64,000 nt of DNA from Desulfuribacillus alkaliarsenatis (GTDB taxonomy: Bacteria; Bacillota; Bacilli; Desulfuribacillales; Desulfuribacillaceae): assembly GCF_001730225.1 (NCBI RefSeq), contig NZ_MIJE01000031.1:62001-126000 (forward strand). Direction: 5' to 3'. Shown here one piece after another: positions 8,653 through 18,430 of this stretch. Below the pieces are notes generated by a model. It had not been told where the DNA came from, made no database searches, and saw only the letters and a program-made list of their open reading frames with translations. Position 1 is the first letter of the stretch, and every line of letters starts with the position of its first letter. The position numbers and the translations under genes are program-made.

Positions 8653-10476
8653 CTAAAACAACGTTAATTCTCCACCTTCAGTACCTACATCTACATCCTC
8701 CTCTAAGGTGAGTTTAGCTACTGTGCGTTCATAGTGAGTCGTTAAATGTTCTAGAATGATATTAAAATCATTAGACTGGCTGTTCCAATCTGTGAGACTA
8801 AGTTTGTCTAGCTCCTGCGAGAGTGTCTCGTATACATCAATTTCTGCAGAGTGTAATTGTTCTTTAATGCGCTTTATCCAATCAAACATAATTTCACCCG
8901 TGTTAAGCTTTTCTATAATATAAGCTACCTCTTCACTCAAGCCTTTGCTGGCCATTCCTATTGGTTGAATCGCCTCAACAACTAAGTTTTTTGCCATGTC
9001 CATTTGACTAACAGCTGCTTCTACTGTTTCTTGCATCAGTTTGACTTGCATTTGATTATTCGATAAAGCTTCTATAAACGCCGATAAATCATCCTCTAAT
9101 TGAATCCTTAATAGACCAACAAATGCTTTGTTTTTATTAACTTCTTCAATAACTACTTGAGAAATGTTTGTTATCTCATTTACAAAAGAATTGCTGTTTC
9201 TGTCATTGATTCTAGCAAGTTCAATTCTACTTAATAAGTTCAACTTGTTTAATTGATTAATCTCTTTTTTAATACCCGAAATTTTATTCTCAATTCCCCG
9301 CATTTGCTTTATGAATGAATTCTCTGTATTTTTGAAGGTATCGGTTTCAAATGATATGTGCAGTAGTTCTTGATTGAACTCCCCTAAAAAACTATCTACA
9401 TCCTGAAATATATGCTGTATTACATTTTTTTGGTCTTCACGTTCCCCACTTATGATATCCACTAAATAGCTACCCTCTTCTAGCATATCATCTAATTGCT
9501 CCTTAGCGCCATAGACAGTATGTTTAATCTCTACCAAGGACTTATGCAGGCGTTCTTCTATATTGCCTACTAGCCCCGTAGACAGTCCCAGTACCCGCTG
9601 GTAAAAACTTAGCTTATTAAGTAGCTGTTTATTACTATTACTTGTATCGTCGTTCTCTATAAGCTGTTTTTCAGTTATATGATTAATGATTTCTATAACG
9701 TTTTCAAGACTTTGCTGAATAATATCCTGTTCCTGGATTTGATTCATTAATATGTATACAGGTTCTACTGATGCTTGTATGCTATTTATAATACCATATA
9801 GTAAGTCACGAATGACCTTTAGTGATTGAAATATTTTAGTATGAATTGCTTGGAATTGATCTAAATGATCAGTAGTAAGGCGACGGTGATAGCTGATAAT
9901 CTCTTCTAGACTTTTGGCAAACTGCTTATTCCAGTCCTGCAGTTCTTGAGCATGAAGCTCAATACTATCATAATCGGCAGCGACACAGTTTGAGATTGCC
10001 ATGATATTATCTGAGATAACCTCAAACGCCTTGCCTTGTTCACCGAGTTTAGCAGAGTAGATGATAGCATTCATAGATATGAGTTCAATATCAGCAATCT
10101 TATTTTTTATAGCTGGAATTAAGTCCATCAATCCTTTAATGCTAATATTTGATGCGCTACTCTCAGCTAAGAAACGCTCCATAATCTTTCTAAACTGATC
10201 TTCATTTGACATTTTCGCACTTGCTTCTGCTACCTCATCAAAAACATTTTTAAGCACCATCGATAAATGAAGTGCTTCTCTACCTTCATTCACCACTGGT
10301 GCGTCAGAATGCAAGAAATAATCTAGTAAAATCTCTACTTCCTTTGTAGTTAAATCTATTTCTTCCTCAATCATTGGAAGCTTAGAATAAATTGAACCAT
10401 AAACATCCTGCGTTTCTGCAATAAGCTGTTCTATCTGCTGCACAGCGTCACTGCATTGGTCATGCACAGATTTCAT
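8653..10476 (-). CDS. Soluble coiled-coil protein with degenerate MCP signalling core
   Basis: This 607-residue protein is almost entirely predicted helix and has no membrane segment. Around residues 135-165 the stretch ELISMNAIIYSAKLGEQG then KAFEVISDNI resembles the MCP hairpin tip (normally [17 protein letters not shown]), but several residues that contact CheA/CheW differ. A second helical part (about 370-545) also looks MCP-like. I place the start at ATG 10476 with GGAAGGTG upstream; an in-frame TTG lies at 10491. It is probably a scaffold or regulator tied to the STAS protein that follows it. Function is unknown. Confidence 0.6.
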   Translation of the reverse strand: MKSVHDQCSDAVQQIEQLIAETQDVYGSIYSKLPMIEEEIDLTTKEVEILLDYFLHSDAPVVNEGREALHLSMVLKNVFDEVAEASAKMSNEDQFRKIMERFLAESSASNISIKGLMDLIPAIKNKIADIELISMNAIIYSAKLGEQGKAFEVISDNIMAISNCVAADYDSIELHAQELQDWNKQFAKSLEEIISYHRRLTTDHLDQFQAIHTKIFQSLKVIRDLLYGIINSIQASVEPVYILMNQIQEQDIIQQSLENVIEIINHITEKQLIENDDTSNSNKQLLNKLSFYQRVLGLSTGLVGNIEERLHKSLVEIKHTVYGAKEQLDDMLEEGSYLVDIISGEREDQKNVIQHIFQDVDSFLGEFNQELLHISFETDTFKNTENSFIKQMRGIENKISGIKKEINQLNKLNLLSRIELARINDRNSNSFVNEITNISQVVIEEVNKNKAFVGLLRIQLEDDLSAFIEALSNNQMQVKLMQETVEAAVSQMDMAKNLVVEAIQPIGMASKGLSEEVAYIIEKLNTGEIMFDWIKRIKEQLHSAEIDVYETLSQELDKLSLTDWNSQSNDFNIILEHLTTHYERTVAKLTLEEDVDVGTEGGELTLF

Positions 10477-10649
10477 TCCATCACCTTCCAATGTATCATC
10501 GAAATTCCATATTAGTTCTCAATCTTATGCTATCACTTTTACAGTAGTTGAGCAATACTATAGACCTACTATATTTATGAAACTTTTTTCCTATGAATTT
10601 TATCGGATTACTTCTATTCCATATTGCTTTTTAGAAACAAGCGCTTTTA

Positions 10650-10673
10650 ACAATTATCTTATAAGATAATTGT
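10650..10673. promoter_or_regulatory. Perfect 24-bp palindrome upstream of sodB
   Basis: The half-site ACAATTATCTTA (10650-10661) is followed directly by its exact reverse complement (10662-10673). It lies about 55 bases upstream of the likely sodB -35 box, in the 330-base gap between the divergent MCP-like gene and sodB. Its AT-rich form loosely recalls Fur/PerR-family boxes but does not match either consensus well. It may control either gene. Confidence 0.6.
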
Positions 10674-10727
10674 AACGAATTCTTCTATATTAAAAAATAT
10701 AATATTTCAAGATTAGCATTCTATAAT

Positions 10728-10757
10728 TTGACATGTATAATTTAGCTATTTTATTAT
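10728..10757 (+). promoter_or_regulatory. Likely sigma-A promoter of sodB
   Basis: A perfect TTGACA (10728-10733) is followed after 18 bases by TATTAT (10752-10757). The predicted start of transcription is about 40 bases before the sodB start codon. Confidence 0.6.
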
Positions 10758-10807
10758 ACATAATAGAGAGGCAAAACCTAAATTATTACAAGAAATGAGG
10801 AGATATT

Positions 10808-11386
10808 ATGCAACACAAGCTTCCAGATTTACCTTATGCTTTGAATGCTTTAGAACCACACATTTCGGCAGAAACACTTGAATATCACCATGGCAAGCAC
10901 CATCAAACGTATGTCACTAATTTAAATAATTTAATTGCTGGAACAGAATTTGAGAATATGGACCTAGAGGAAATTGTTAGAAAGTCTTCTGGGGGAGTTT
11001 TCAATAATGCCGCTCAGGTATGGAACCATACATTTTATTGGAACTGCTTAGCTCCCAATGGTGGTGGTCAGCCTATGGATTTATTAGCAGCTGCGATTGA
11101 TAAGTCATTCGGTTCCTTTGAAGCTTTTAAAGAGCAGTTTAGTAAAACTGCTATAACAACCTTTGGATCAGGGTGGGCATGGTTGGTTAAGAACCCTGAT
11201 GGTACTTTGGCCATAGTAAGCACCAGCAATGCTGAAACACCACTTACAACTAATCAGACACCACTATTAACATGTGATGTTTGGGAACACGCCTACTATG
11301 TCGATTACAGGAATGCCCGTCCTAAATATGTTGAATCGTTTTGGAATCTTGTTAATTGGGACTTTGTAGCACGTAATTACGGTTAA
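10808..11386 (+). CDS. sodB: Iron superoxide dismutase
   Basis: This 192-residue enzyme turns superoxide into O2 and H2O2 in the cytoplasm. All four metal ligands are in place: His27, His74, Asp157 and His161. Long stretches ([24 protein letters not shown]) match E. coli SodB, and the length is nearly the same (193). Typical Bacillota Mn-SODs are longer and different, so transfer from a proteobacterium is likely. GAGGAG precedes ATG 10808. It is a single-gene unit with its own promoter, a palindrome upstream and a terminator. Metal choice (Fe) is inferred from the SodB-like sequence. Confidence 0.93.
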   Translation: MQHKLPDLPYALNALEPHISAETLEYHHGKHHQTYVTNLNNLIAGTEFENMDLEEIVRKSSGGVFNNAAQVWNHTFYWNCLAPNGGGQPMDLLAAAIDKSFGSFEAFKEQFSKTAITTFGSGWAWLVKNPDGTLAIVSTSNAETPLTTNQTPLLTCDVWEHAYYVDYRNARPKYVESFWNLVNWDFVARNYG

Positions 11387-11414
11387 AAAACAGCATAGCT
11401 ATAGAATAAACAAA

Positions 11415-11442
11415 CCCACCACTTTAATTTTTTAGTGGTGGG
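11415..11442. terminator. Bidirectional terminator between sodB and hybrid kinase
   Basis: CCCACCACT (11415-11423) pairs with AGTGGTGGG (11434-11442), a 9 bp GC-rich stem with a 10 nt A/T loop. T-rich tracts flank both sides, and the two genes converge here. Confidence 0.8.
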
Positions 11443-11449
11443 TACTATT

Positions 11450-13144
11450 TTAAGTCAATAATTCACGTACTGTGTCAATAAATTCTTTTTTCTTAATTGG
11501 TTTTGCTAAGTAGTGGTTGCAGCCTACCTCTATGCTCTTCACCCTATACTTCAATATAGCATGAGCAGTAACAGCTAAAATAGGAGTTTCCATTAAACCC
11601 TCTTCCTGTTCCCATTGTCTAATCTGTTGTGTCGCTTCAAGACCGTCAAGTTCTGGCATTTCTATATCCATTATAATTAAATGATAGTTATTCTTTTTGA
11701 ATAGCTCAACGGCAATCAGGCCATTCTCCGCAATATCAATAATGAAATCTTCATCCTTTAAATATAGTTGAATCAACTTGTAATTATCCGGTGTGTCCTC
11801 TGCAACTAATATACGCTTTTTATGCTCATTTACTTTACCTATTTTCTCTAAGTTTGAACTCGTCATGCCATTTATCTTAACATTTTGCCAATTACTATCT
11901 TCTTGCTGGCCAGTAATTTTAAGTTCAGGTATATCTTTTGACATACTCCCAGGATTTACTTTAAGTACGACCGTAAATGTGAATACTGTCCCATCGCCTA
12001 AATCGCTATCCACTTCAATAGTACCATTCATCATTTCTAATAAGTTCTTGACAATCGTTAGCCCTAAACCTGTTCCACCATATGTACGACTAGTAGAACT
12101 ATCAACCTGAGAAAATGGCTCAAATATAGCTTGTAGCTTATGTTTAGGGATACCAATTCCCGTATCTTGTATACGGCACTGCAGTTCAATTTGGTTATCT
12201 GCTACTTGCTTATGCCGTACTTCCATAATTATTTCCCCAGTGTGTGTGAACTTAATCGCATTTGCTAGTATATTCGTTAATATCTGCCGCAAGCGCGTTG
12301 GGTCTCCGTATGCAAATGCTGGTATGTCAGTTTTTGCCTTATAACTAAACTTTACATTCTTTTTGTATGCCTGGAAAGAGTACATTGATACTATATCCTC
12401 AAGGAATTCAGGAAGCATGATTTCTACGTCTTCTTTTTCCATTTTTCCAGATTCGATTTTAGAAAAGTCCAAAATATCGTTAATGATACGAAGTAAATTC
12501 TCACCAGCATGGTTGAAAATTTTAACATATTCTAGTTGTTCTTCTGTTAACTCTGTATCTTGTAGTAGCTCTGCCATGCCAATAATTGCGTTCATCGGGG
12601 TGCGAATCTCATGGCTCATGGTTGCTACAAAATCCGTTTTGGCGTTTGACGCCTCAATTGCTTTATCACGTAGCCTCTTCATTTCTAGCTCTGATTTGCG
12701 GATTATCTCCTCGACACGTTTCCGTTCTTTTATTTCCTCTTTCAGAAGTTGTACTTGCTTATATTGATTTGTAATATCATTAATCTGTATGAGTATATAT
12801 GTCTGTTGCTCAAAGTCAATAGGCTCAATCAGCATGTTCTGCTTAACTATACTGTCACCATTGTTTTTCTTATGCTTAATAGGAATAAAGACTGAATGGA
12901 TTGCACCTGAACAAAACATACTTTGCCCGTTCTCAATTGCATTTTTAAATAGATGCTGATAGTAAGGTTTTTGTAATATTGGTAAAATTTCAGGAACATG
13001 CCTATAAAGTGCTTCTTGGGCGGAAATTCCTGAATAGTTCTCTAACCAGTGATTCCAGCTAACGATTTTTTGCTGCTCATCTATCACAATAATTCCTGTA
13101 TTTATTTTATTAAGTATCAATGCTGATAAATGTAAATTATTCAT
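11450..13144 (-). CDS. PAS-containing hybrid histidine kinase/response regulator
   Basis: This 564-residue cytoplasmic kinase has a PAS domain (about 5-120, with IIVIDEQQKIVSWN), a short coiled coil, a HisKA domain with phospho-His in MSHEIRTPMNAIIGM (about 175-190), an HATPase domain (GTGLGLTIVKNLLEMM) and a C-terminal receiver with the phospho-Asp in IIMDIEMPELDG (near residue 490). No membrane segment is seen. ATG 13144 overlaps the end of the CheC-like gene by 8 bases; an in-frame TTG is at 13153. With CheC and the single receiver upstream it forms a three-gene signalling operon. Confidence 0.85.
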   Translation of the reverse strand: MNNLHLSALILNKINTGIIVIDEQQKIVSWNHWLENYSGISAQEALYRHVPEILPILQKPYYQHLFKNAIENGQSMFCSGAIHSVFIPIKHKKNNGDSIVKQNMLIEPIDFEQQTYILIQINDITNQYKQVQLLKEEIKERKRVEEIIRKSELEMKRLRDKAIEASNAKTDFVATMSHEIRTPMNAIIGMAELLQDTELTEEQLEYVKIFNHAGENLLRIINDILDFSKIESGKMEKEDVEIMLPEFLEDIVSMYSFQAYKKNVKFSYKAKTDIPAFAYGDPTRLRQILTNILANAIKFTHTGEIIMEVRHKQVADNQIELQCRIQDTGIGIPKHKLQAIFEPFSQVDSSTSRTYGGTGLGLTIVKNLLEMMNGTIEVDSDLGDGTVFTFTVVLKVNPGSMSKDIPELKITGQQEDSNWQNVKINGMTSSNLEKIGKVNEHKKRILVAEDTPDNYKLIQLYLKDEDFIIDIAENGLIAVELFKKNNYHLIIMDIEMPELDGLEATQQIRQWEQEEGLMETPILAVTAHAILKYRVKSIEVGCNHYLAKPIKKKEFIDTVRELLT

Positions 13145-13757
13145 GGTAATCAACTAAAATCTCATTAATTTTTTCTACCAATTCATTTATCGACTCCATG
13201 CTTAACATAACAATAATCGCACCCTCTATATTGGCTCCATCTATTGTGAATGAGTTTCTAATAATTAAAAGATAAACATTTTCTGCCGACACAAATACCT
13301 TTGCATCATTAGGTAGATTTAATACATCAATCTCGGGAACTGTATAATCAAGACGCACCTCTACTAGATTGCCAATAGAACCCACTACTGCGTTAAGGAT
13401 AATATTGCCTATTTCCGTAATAGCATCAAAGTCTGTGTCCGTTAATTCGTCCGTCTCGCTATCTTCTTCATCTAGACATAGCTGTACTAAGTCTTTGATT
13501 TTTTCCTTAGGAAATATTAACTTAGCTTCTCCCGAAAACTGTTCACCAAAGGTTATCGATGAAGAAACTACATAGCTATGCAAAAATCTAGGCAATATAT
13601 TTTCAAAGTCCATTTCTTCACGATAATATACTAGACTAATATCAGGAATCATTAGCTGAACTTTTTTATCAACCATATCCGAAAGCAAGCTAGCAGCCTG
13701 ACCGATAAATTGATTCATATATTCTTTTAAGGCATCAGTTTGTTCTTCATTAATCAT
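13137..13757 (-). CDS. CheC-like phosphatase domain protein
   Basis: This 206-residue protein resembles CheC/CheX phosphatases that dephosphorylate CheY-P. One active-site motif is clear: DAITEIGNIILNAVVG (about residues 112-127, Glu and Asn pair) with a Pro 20-odd residues on in YTVPEI. Only one of CheC's two usual motifs is evident. It lies 36 bases after a single-domain receiver and overlaps a hybrid kinase, so its target is probably that receiver or the kinase's own receiver domain, not flagellar CheY. Confidence 0.75.
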   Translation of the reverse strand: MINEEQTDALKEYMNQFIGQAASLLSDMVDKKVQLMIPDISLVYYREEMDFENILPRFLHSYVVSSSITFGEQFSGEAKLIFPKEKIKDLVQLCLDEEDSETDELTDTDFDAITEIGNIILNAVVGSIGNLVEVRLDYTVPEIDVLNLPNDAKVFVSAENVYLLIIRNSFTIDGANIEGAIIVMLSMESINELVEKINEILVDYHE

Positions 13758-13793
13758 ACTAAATCTACCCCTTTATCCTCGAAATAAGTGCAA

Positions 13794-14162
13794 CTAAGTT
13801 TTCTTAATTATTTGCACCATCTGTTCTGCTTTTTCTTCGTTGAGAGGTTTACTGAAAAACGCTGCGCCTAGTGAAACCACTTCATCTTGAACAATCTTTT
13901 GTACATCTGCTGACAATACAATTATTTTTGTATTATGCTCTTGTTCTTTAAGCTTTTTAATTAGAGCATCCCCGGTCATCTTTGGCATTAACAAATCAAT
14001 AGTCATAGCATCAGGTTTAATCTCATTGAAAAGCATGAATCCTTCTTCGCCGTCCGATGCGAAGTAGAAGTCAGCTTCTGGCAGCAAAGGCTTTAAATAT
14101 TTCACAACAGCCCTTTGATACAGCTTAGAGTCTTCTACCACTAATATCTTCACTTCACTCAC
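13794..14162 (-). CDS. Single-domain response regulator (CheY-like)
   Basis: This 122-residue receiver carries the acidic pair in LVVEDSK, the phospho-Asp in MTIDLLMPKMTG (near residue 54), the Ser switch in IVLSAD and the conserved Lys in FFSKPLN. It has no output domain, so it must act by binding a partner. It leads the three-gene set with CheC-like phosphatase and hybrid kinase. Confidence 0.85.
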   Translation of the reverse strand: MSEVKILVVEDSKLYQRAVVKYLKPLLPEADFYFASDGEEGFMLFNEIKPDAMTIDLLMPKMTGDALIKKLKEQEHNTKIIVLSADVQKIVQDEVVSLGAAFFSKPLNEEKAEQMVQIIKKT

Positions 14163-14227
14163 CCCATTGATTGTATAATTTAGTTCAATTCTACTCTATG
14201 AAGTTAAAGAGTACAAGGGAGAACAGC

Positions 14228-17200
14228 TTATTTTTTGCTACTATATCTCCATAGTACTACTGCAGTTTCAGCTCTTGTGGTTGATGCATTTGGCCGAAAC
14301 ATTCCTTGGTGTCCTGTAATATACCCTTTACTATGCATATACCCTACATAATTTGACGCCCAATCTGGGATTTTGTCAGCGTCTTGAAAGTAATCTTGCA
14401 TATCTATTTCTAGAAACTCTTCAGGATATAGTAGCTCTAGCATTCTCCCCAAGATTACTGCCATCTCTGTACGACTAATATGCTGCTGTGATCGAAATGT
14501 TCCATCATTATATCCCTGTACAACCCCTAACTTCGCTGCAAAGGTAATAGCTTCCTGTGCCCAAACGGGTATATCATCATTGAATTGTTCAATGATATTA
14601 GTATCTGTTTGTCCGTGATTTATACTAGAGCCGAACACCCTGTGCAATAGCACTACAAATTCAGCCCTTGTTACTGGACGATCTGGACGTATTGTTCTAT
14701 CACTATAACCGTGCAGTATTCCATTAGCAACCAAATCTGCAAGGTACTCCTTACCCCAATGTCCGCTAGTGTCAACAAAACCTAGCATTTCTTTTTGGGT
14801 TATAAATAATTGATAGAGTCCAGTTTTTTGTAAATGGAATTGTAATTCGCCCGTTTCTAGCAATCTAGCAGCGGGAATAAGCTCCCATTTAGTATTAGCT
14901 TCATCCCATAGCCCAAGCTGATATATTAATCCTTCTGGGTCCTCTGGTTCCTTAATTCTGTAGATAATTGGTTCATTTTTTAACAATGTCATTTGTTTAC
15001 CGTAGCCAAGCATGCGCAAGCCTTTTGCTGGATGAGCATGATCTGTACGTTTTTCTTCAATTACAGGTGCTCCAGCAATATCATATATAATATCTGTCAT
15101 AGATTCCTGCTCTGACCCTAGCCCTTTAATCATCTCTATATAATCGATATGAATCGTTCCAGTTAACGGTGCATCTGCTTTAATCAAATCTGGATGACGT
15201 ACAATATATATACTTCGAAGCACTAATGGTTGTGGCCAATCGGGATCTATCGCACCCTGTACACGTTTCCAGCCTGACCAATTAATCTCGTCTGCCAAAT
15301 CTACGAAGCGACGAGTCCCATTAGCATCAATCACTTCAGCACGTAACCAATGTCCACTATTATCTCCATGTATATATGCAGACACTCCAAGCACATTAGA
15401 GCCCATAGATATTAGCCCAGATCCAAGCTGGCCATATGCAATCTCCACTTCATCGGTTACGCCTAAATCTGGTGCAACGTCTAAATCTGGTCTAAAATCA
15501 TACTCCAGCCTTCCTGAGCGATTGCCTCGATATACAAAGTCTAAGTCATCTTCAATCACAAAATCCCCTTGAAGTGTTTCTGGATGACCACGAAAACTCA
15601 CCGTCTGCCATTCTCTAAAGGTAAAGAACGGCTCCCTTAAACCACCTATTCTGATTGGTGCCTTAGTTATAAATCCATCTACAGAAGCAGTTAATGTGCC
15701 ATATCCTGTATGATTTCCAGCGTAGAAGGTATTGCCTTCGATGGTCCCTATATCTGTACTCCACTCTACAGTATCTTTGCCAGCTTCAATTACACGTCCA
15801 TCTAGCATCTCCACTTCAGCTGACAATGTTATGCTCTGACCTGGCAATAAGCTAACCACTTCTGGAATTATTCTGACATTGACAATATCATCATATCCAT
15901 AGACTCGAACTGTTTTATCTGTCGTTAACCCTTTATAAGATACCCTTAGAGTCATTTCACCTGACCTAATGCCTTTTAACACACCGTTTTTTACTTCAGC
16001 CCTGGCACTGCTGCCTTCAATTACTTCCCACTTAATATCCTCTTTAGCAATTGTTAACGGATGGAAGTGCGTATCATATCCAGTAACTCTATAGGTTGCT
16101 TCCGTGCCTATCAATAGGCCATTATCTCCGTGAATAATGAGAGTATCAGGATTACCAATAGGCGCATTATTAAAAATGCCGATAGCATTAGGAAGTCGCC
16201 TCTGACTGCCATACATCAACCTATTCGCTACCTCTGGCGCAAACTCTCCCAATGGTTGTGCCACCATGGTAGATGATCCTCCACCATCTAGGTTTAATGC
16301 CCTATCCATACCCAGATTAGCCAAAAACACTGCTAGTTCATCTAGGGTCAGCCCCTGCAGACTTGGGTGCGCGTCAATTGTAATGAAATACACTTTATTC
16401 GCGGCAGCATTTATGCCTACAGCAGTCCGCGCACTTCTACCAGCCATCGTAACTTTTAATGGCTGTACCGGCTTGCCATTCTCAACTAACAAGGCGTGTC
16501 CACCGATGGCATTTAACAACTCCATATCAGGTGTCAAACCGTATTCTACTGTGATTTTTTTGCCGACTTCTAGATGCTCGTTTAGAAAATATGCCCCTGC
16601 TCCATCTGCCACCAACACAAAACCGTTTTCTGGAATTTCTGCTGGCTGGTCTGTCATACCATAGCTCACGACAGCCCCATTATCTACTATCACCTGAAGC
16701 ATCGGTTGCTGGAAGAATACGCCTGGCACTTCTTTACCCCAATGGCGGTCATATAGATTAATCCGATTACCGTGGCTATTTCCAGACCATGGGAAATGCT
16801 CTGGCTGATTATATCCAAATAATTCATATACATGCTCATCTTCAATAACTACCTTACCATTAAAGGTCCAATTCAGTATATGTGGCGCTCCTAAACCGTC
16901 CACTCCAAATCCTAACCAATTTCCTAAATGGGCTGGTGATGACAGTAATTCACCATCTTCAACATGCAATCCAAAAGGAGCTGCAGGTCTATCCATGCGG
17001 AAAAAGTCCCCATTAACTGCAGCTACAGCACCTCGATCTGTCGCCATCTCTATTACTGTATTACGGCTATTAAAGCCTCCGTCAGGGGATAGTGCACGGA
17101 TTTCCACGTAAGGATTATTTAAATCTACCTCTATAACTCTAGCAAAAGTTGTGTTATTTAGTAATTCAAGCTCATATGTAAATAAAACCGTACCTTCACT

Positions 17201-17362
17201 AATGCGTCCTTCTGACAACAGGCTATGGGTGACTGTTTGGTCAGCAGTAGTTGTTGCTTGTAAGCTGTCGCTAGCTGCAAACGCACCCTCGAGCATAATT
17301 ACATTAAAAAGCAAGGCAAAGACGATTACGATAGCAACATTTCGATGATGATGTTTTTTCAA
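14228..17362 (-). CDS. Secreted phosphodiester glycosidase-like protein with three SLH domains
   Basis: This 1044-residue exported protein has a signal peptide (residues 1-29, ending AFA-ASD). Residues about 60-400 form a NAGPA (DUF2233) domain, with the family core RALNLDGGGSSTMV near residue 360; family members hydrolyse GlcNAc-1-phosphodiester linkages. Bacterial Ig-like segments follow (about 415-570), then a carbohydrate-binding-like region and three SLH repeats (about 865-1040; GHWGKEYLADLVANGILHGY, WAQEAITFAAKLGVVQGYND, WASNYVGYMHSKGYITGH). It should be held on the cell wall by its SLH domains and act on wall or exopolysaccharide. Confidence 0.88.
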   Translation of the reverse strand: MKKHHHRNVAIVIVFALLFNVIMLEGAFAASDSLQATTTADQTVTHSLLSEGRISEGTVLFTYELELLNNTTFARVIEVDLNNPYVEIRALSPDGGFNSRNTVIEMATDRGAVAAVNGDFFRMDRPAAPFGLHVEDGELLSSPAHLGNWLGFGVDGLGAPHILNWTFNGKVVIEDEHVYELFGYNQPEHFPWSGNSHGNRINLYDRHWGKEVPGVFFQQPMLQVIVDNGAVVSYGMTDQPAEIPENGFVLVADGAGAYFLNEHLEVGKKITVEYGLTPDMELLNAIGGHALLVENGKPVQPLKVTMAGRSARTAVGINAAANKVYFITIDAHPSLQGLTLDELAVFLANLGMDRALNLDGGGSSTMVAQPLGEFAPEVANRLMYGSQRRLPNAIGIFNNAPIGNPDTLIIHGDNGLLIGTEATYRVTGYDTHFHPLTIAKEDIKWEVIEGSSARAEVKNGVLKGIRSGEMTLRVSYKGLTTDKTVRVYGYDDIVNVRIIPEVVSLLPGQSITLSAEVEMLDGRVIEAGKDTVEWSTDIGTIEGNTFYAGNHTGYGTLTASVDGFITKAPIRIGGLREPFFTFREWQTVSFRGHPETLQGDFVIEDDLDFVYRGNRSGRLEYDFRPDLDVAPDLGVTDEVEIAYGQLGSGLISMGSNVLGVSAYIHGDNSGHWLRAEVIDANGTRRFVDLADEINWSGWKRVQGAIDPDWPQPLVLRSIYIVRHPDLIKADAPLTGTIHIDYIEMIKGLGSEQESMTDIIYDIAGAPVIEEKRTDHAHPAKGLRMLGYGKQMTLLKNEPIIYRIKEPEDPEGLIYQLGLWDEANTKWELIPAARLLETGELQFHLQKTGLYQLFITQKEMLGFVDTSGHWGKEYLADLVANGILHGYSDRTIRPDRPVTRAEFVVLLHRVFGSSINHGQTDTNIIEQFNDDIPVWAQEAITFAAKLGVVQGYNDGTFRSQQHISRTEMAVILGRMLELLYPEEFLEIDMQDYFQDADKIPDWASNYVGYMHSKGYITGHQGMFRPNASTTRAETAVVLWRYSSKK

Positions 17363-17395
17363 ATGTCTCTCTCCAGTCAGTATAATAATATATTG

Positions 17396-18424
17396 CTATT
17401 GCTGTTGACTATATTGCTCGCTAATACGTTTAAATTCTTGTTCTACAGATAAAAAAGCTTCAATAATCTGTGGGTCAAAGTGGCTTCCAGAGTTATTCGC
17501 AATAATTTCCACTGCGTTTTCATGACTAAGCGGTTCTTTATATGGCCGCTTAGAAATTAGAGCATCATATACATCAGCCACGGCAAAAATCCTTGCTGAT
17601 AAAGGAATCTCCTCACCTTTGAGCCCATGGGGATAACCCGTGCCATCATATCTTTCATGATGACTTAAAATAATCTCTAAGCCCATAAGGAAAAATCCTC
17701 TTGTAAGCTGCTGTCCGTCTATTATTTTCGCTAGCGTTTCTGCACCAATTGTTGTATGCTGCTTCATCTGATTGAATTCTTCATCCGTAAGACGACCAGG
17801 CTTTAATAATATATCGTCACAGATTGCAACCTTGCCAATATCATGAAGCGGCCCTACTTTATACAGTAAAGAGATATAATCTTCATCTAATGCAAGCTGC
17901 TTAGCTAATATAACAGCATATTCCCTTGTTCGCTCTAAATGCATACCTGTATTGTTATCTCTTTGCTCCGTTAATTTTGCTAGAGCAAATATCGTATTAT
18001 CTTTAACCTCAAAGTACCTTTCTGCTACGATGGCAATTGTTTCGTGATGCAGCATATCGACAGCACCCAGGTAATCTACAGCCTGCTCCTTTGGAACATT
18101 GTCAAGCAGAATTTTTGCATAGCTTTCTTCAAAAAAGTGAAACACACGAATAAACGTCTTGAAATCTATGTCATTATAAGCGACTTCCATTGCAACTTCT
18201 TCATTACCTTCATAATAACTCTCAAAATCTCCAACACTTAAGTACTGAATAAAATCAGAAATTAGCTTTTCAAATCCATTTTTAAAATACGGCACTTCTT
18301 CTTGTCTAACGATGATGTTTTCTCTTTTCATAATCTTAAGCCATTTCTCTAATATCTCAGCTTGATGTTCTGCAAATATATTTGCTATATCCTTTATTAA
18401 TGCCTTCTGCTTCTGCTGATTCAA
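17396..18424 (-). CDS. HD-GYP domain c-di-GMP phosphodiesterase
   Basis: This 342-residue cytoplasmic protein has an all-helical N-terminal sensor (about 1-145, resembling the RsbRD-type N domain) and a C-terminal HD-GYP domain. Signature elements are GPLHDIGKVAICDDILLKPG, HTTIGAETL, ILSHHERYDGTGYPHGLKG and DVYDALISKRPYK. It should break c-di-GMP down to pGpG/GMP. The neighbour upstream (18431) is a c-di-GMP synthase 6 bases away, so the operon encodes both making and breaking of the same messenger. Confidence 0.87.
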   Translation of the reverse strand: MNQQKQKALIKDIANIFAEHQAEILEKWLKIMKRENIIVRQEEVPYFKNGFEKLISDFIQYLSVGDFESYYEGNEEVAMEVAYNDIDFKTFIRVFHFFEESYAKILLDNVPKEQAVDYLGAVDMLHHETIAIVAERYFEVKDNTIFALAKLTEQRDNNTGMHLERTREYAVILAKQLALDEDYISLLYKVGPLHDIGKVAICDDILLKPGRLTDEEFNQMKQHTTIGAETLAKIIDGQQLTRGFFLMGLEIILSHHERYDGTGYPHGLKGEEIPLSARIFAVADVYDALISKRPYKEPLSHENAVEIIANNSGSHFDPQIIEAFLSVEQEFKRISEQYSQQQ

Positions 18425-18430
18425 TACTTA

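Noticed and set aside
10650-10673. A standard PerR or Fur box
   Set aside because: The palindrome is perfect and AT-rich but does not match the 7-1-7 or 15-mer consensus well; it is reported only as an unassigned palindrome.
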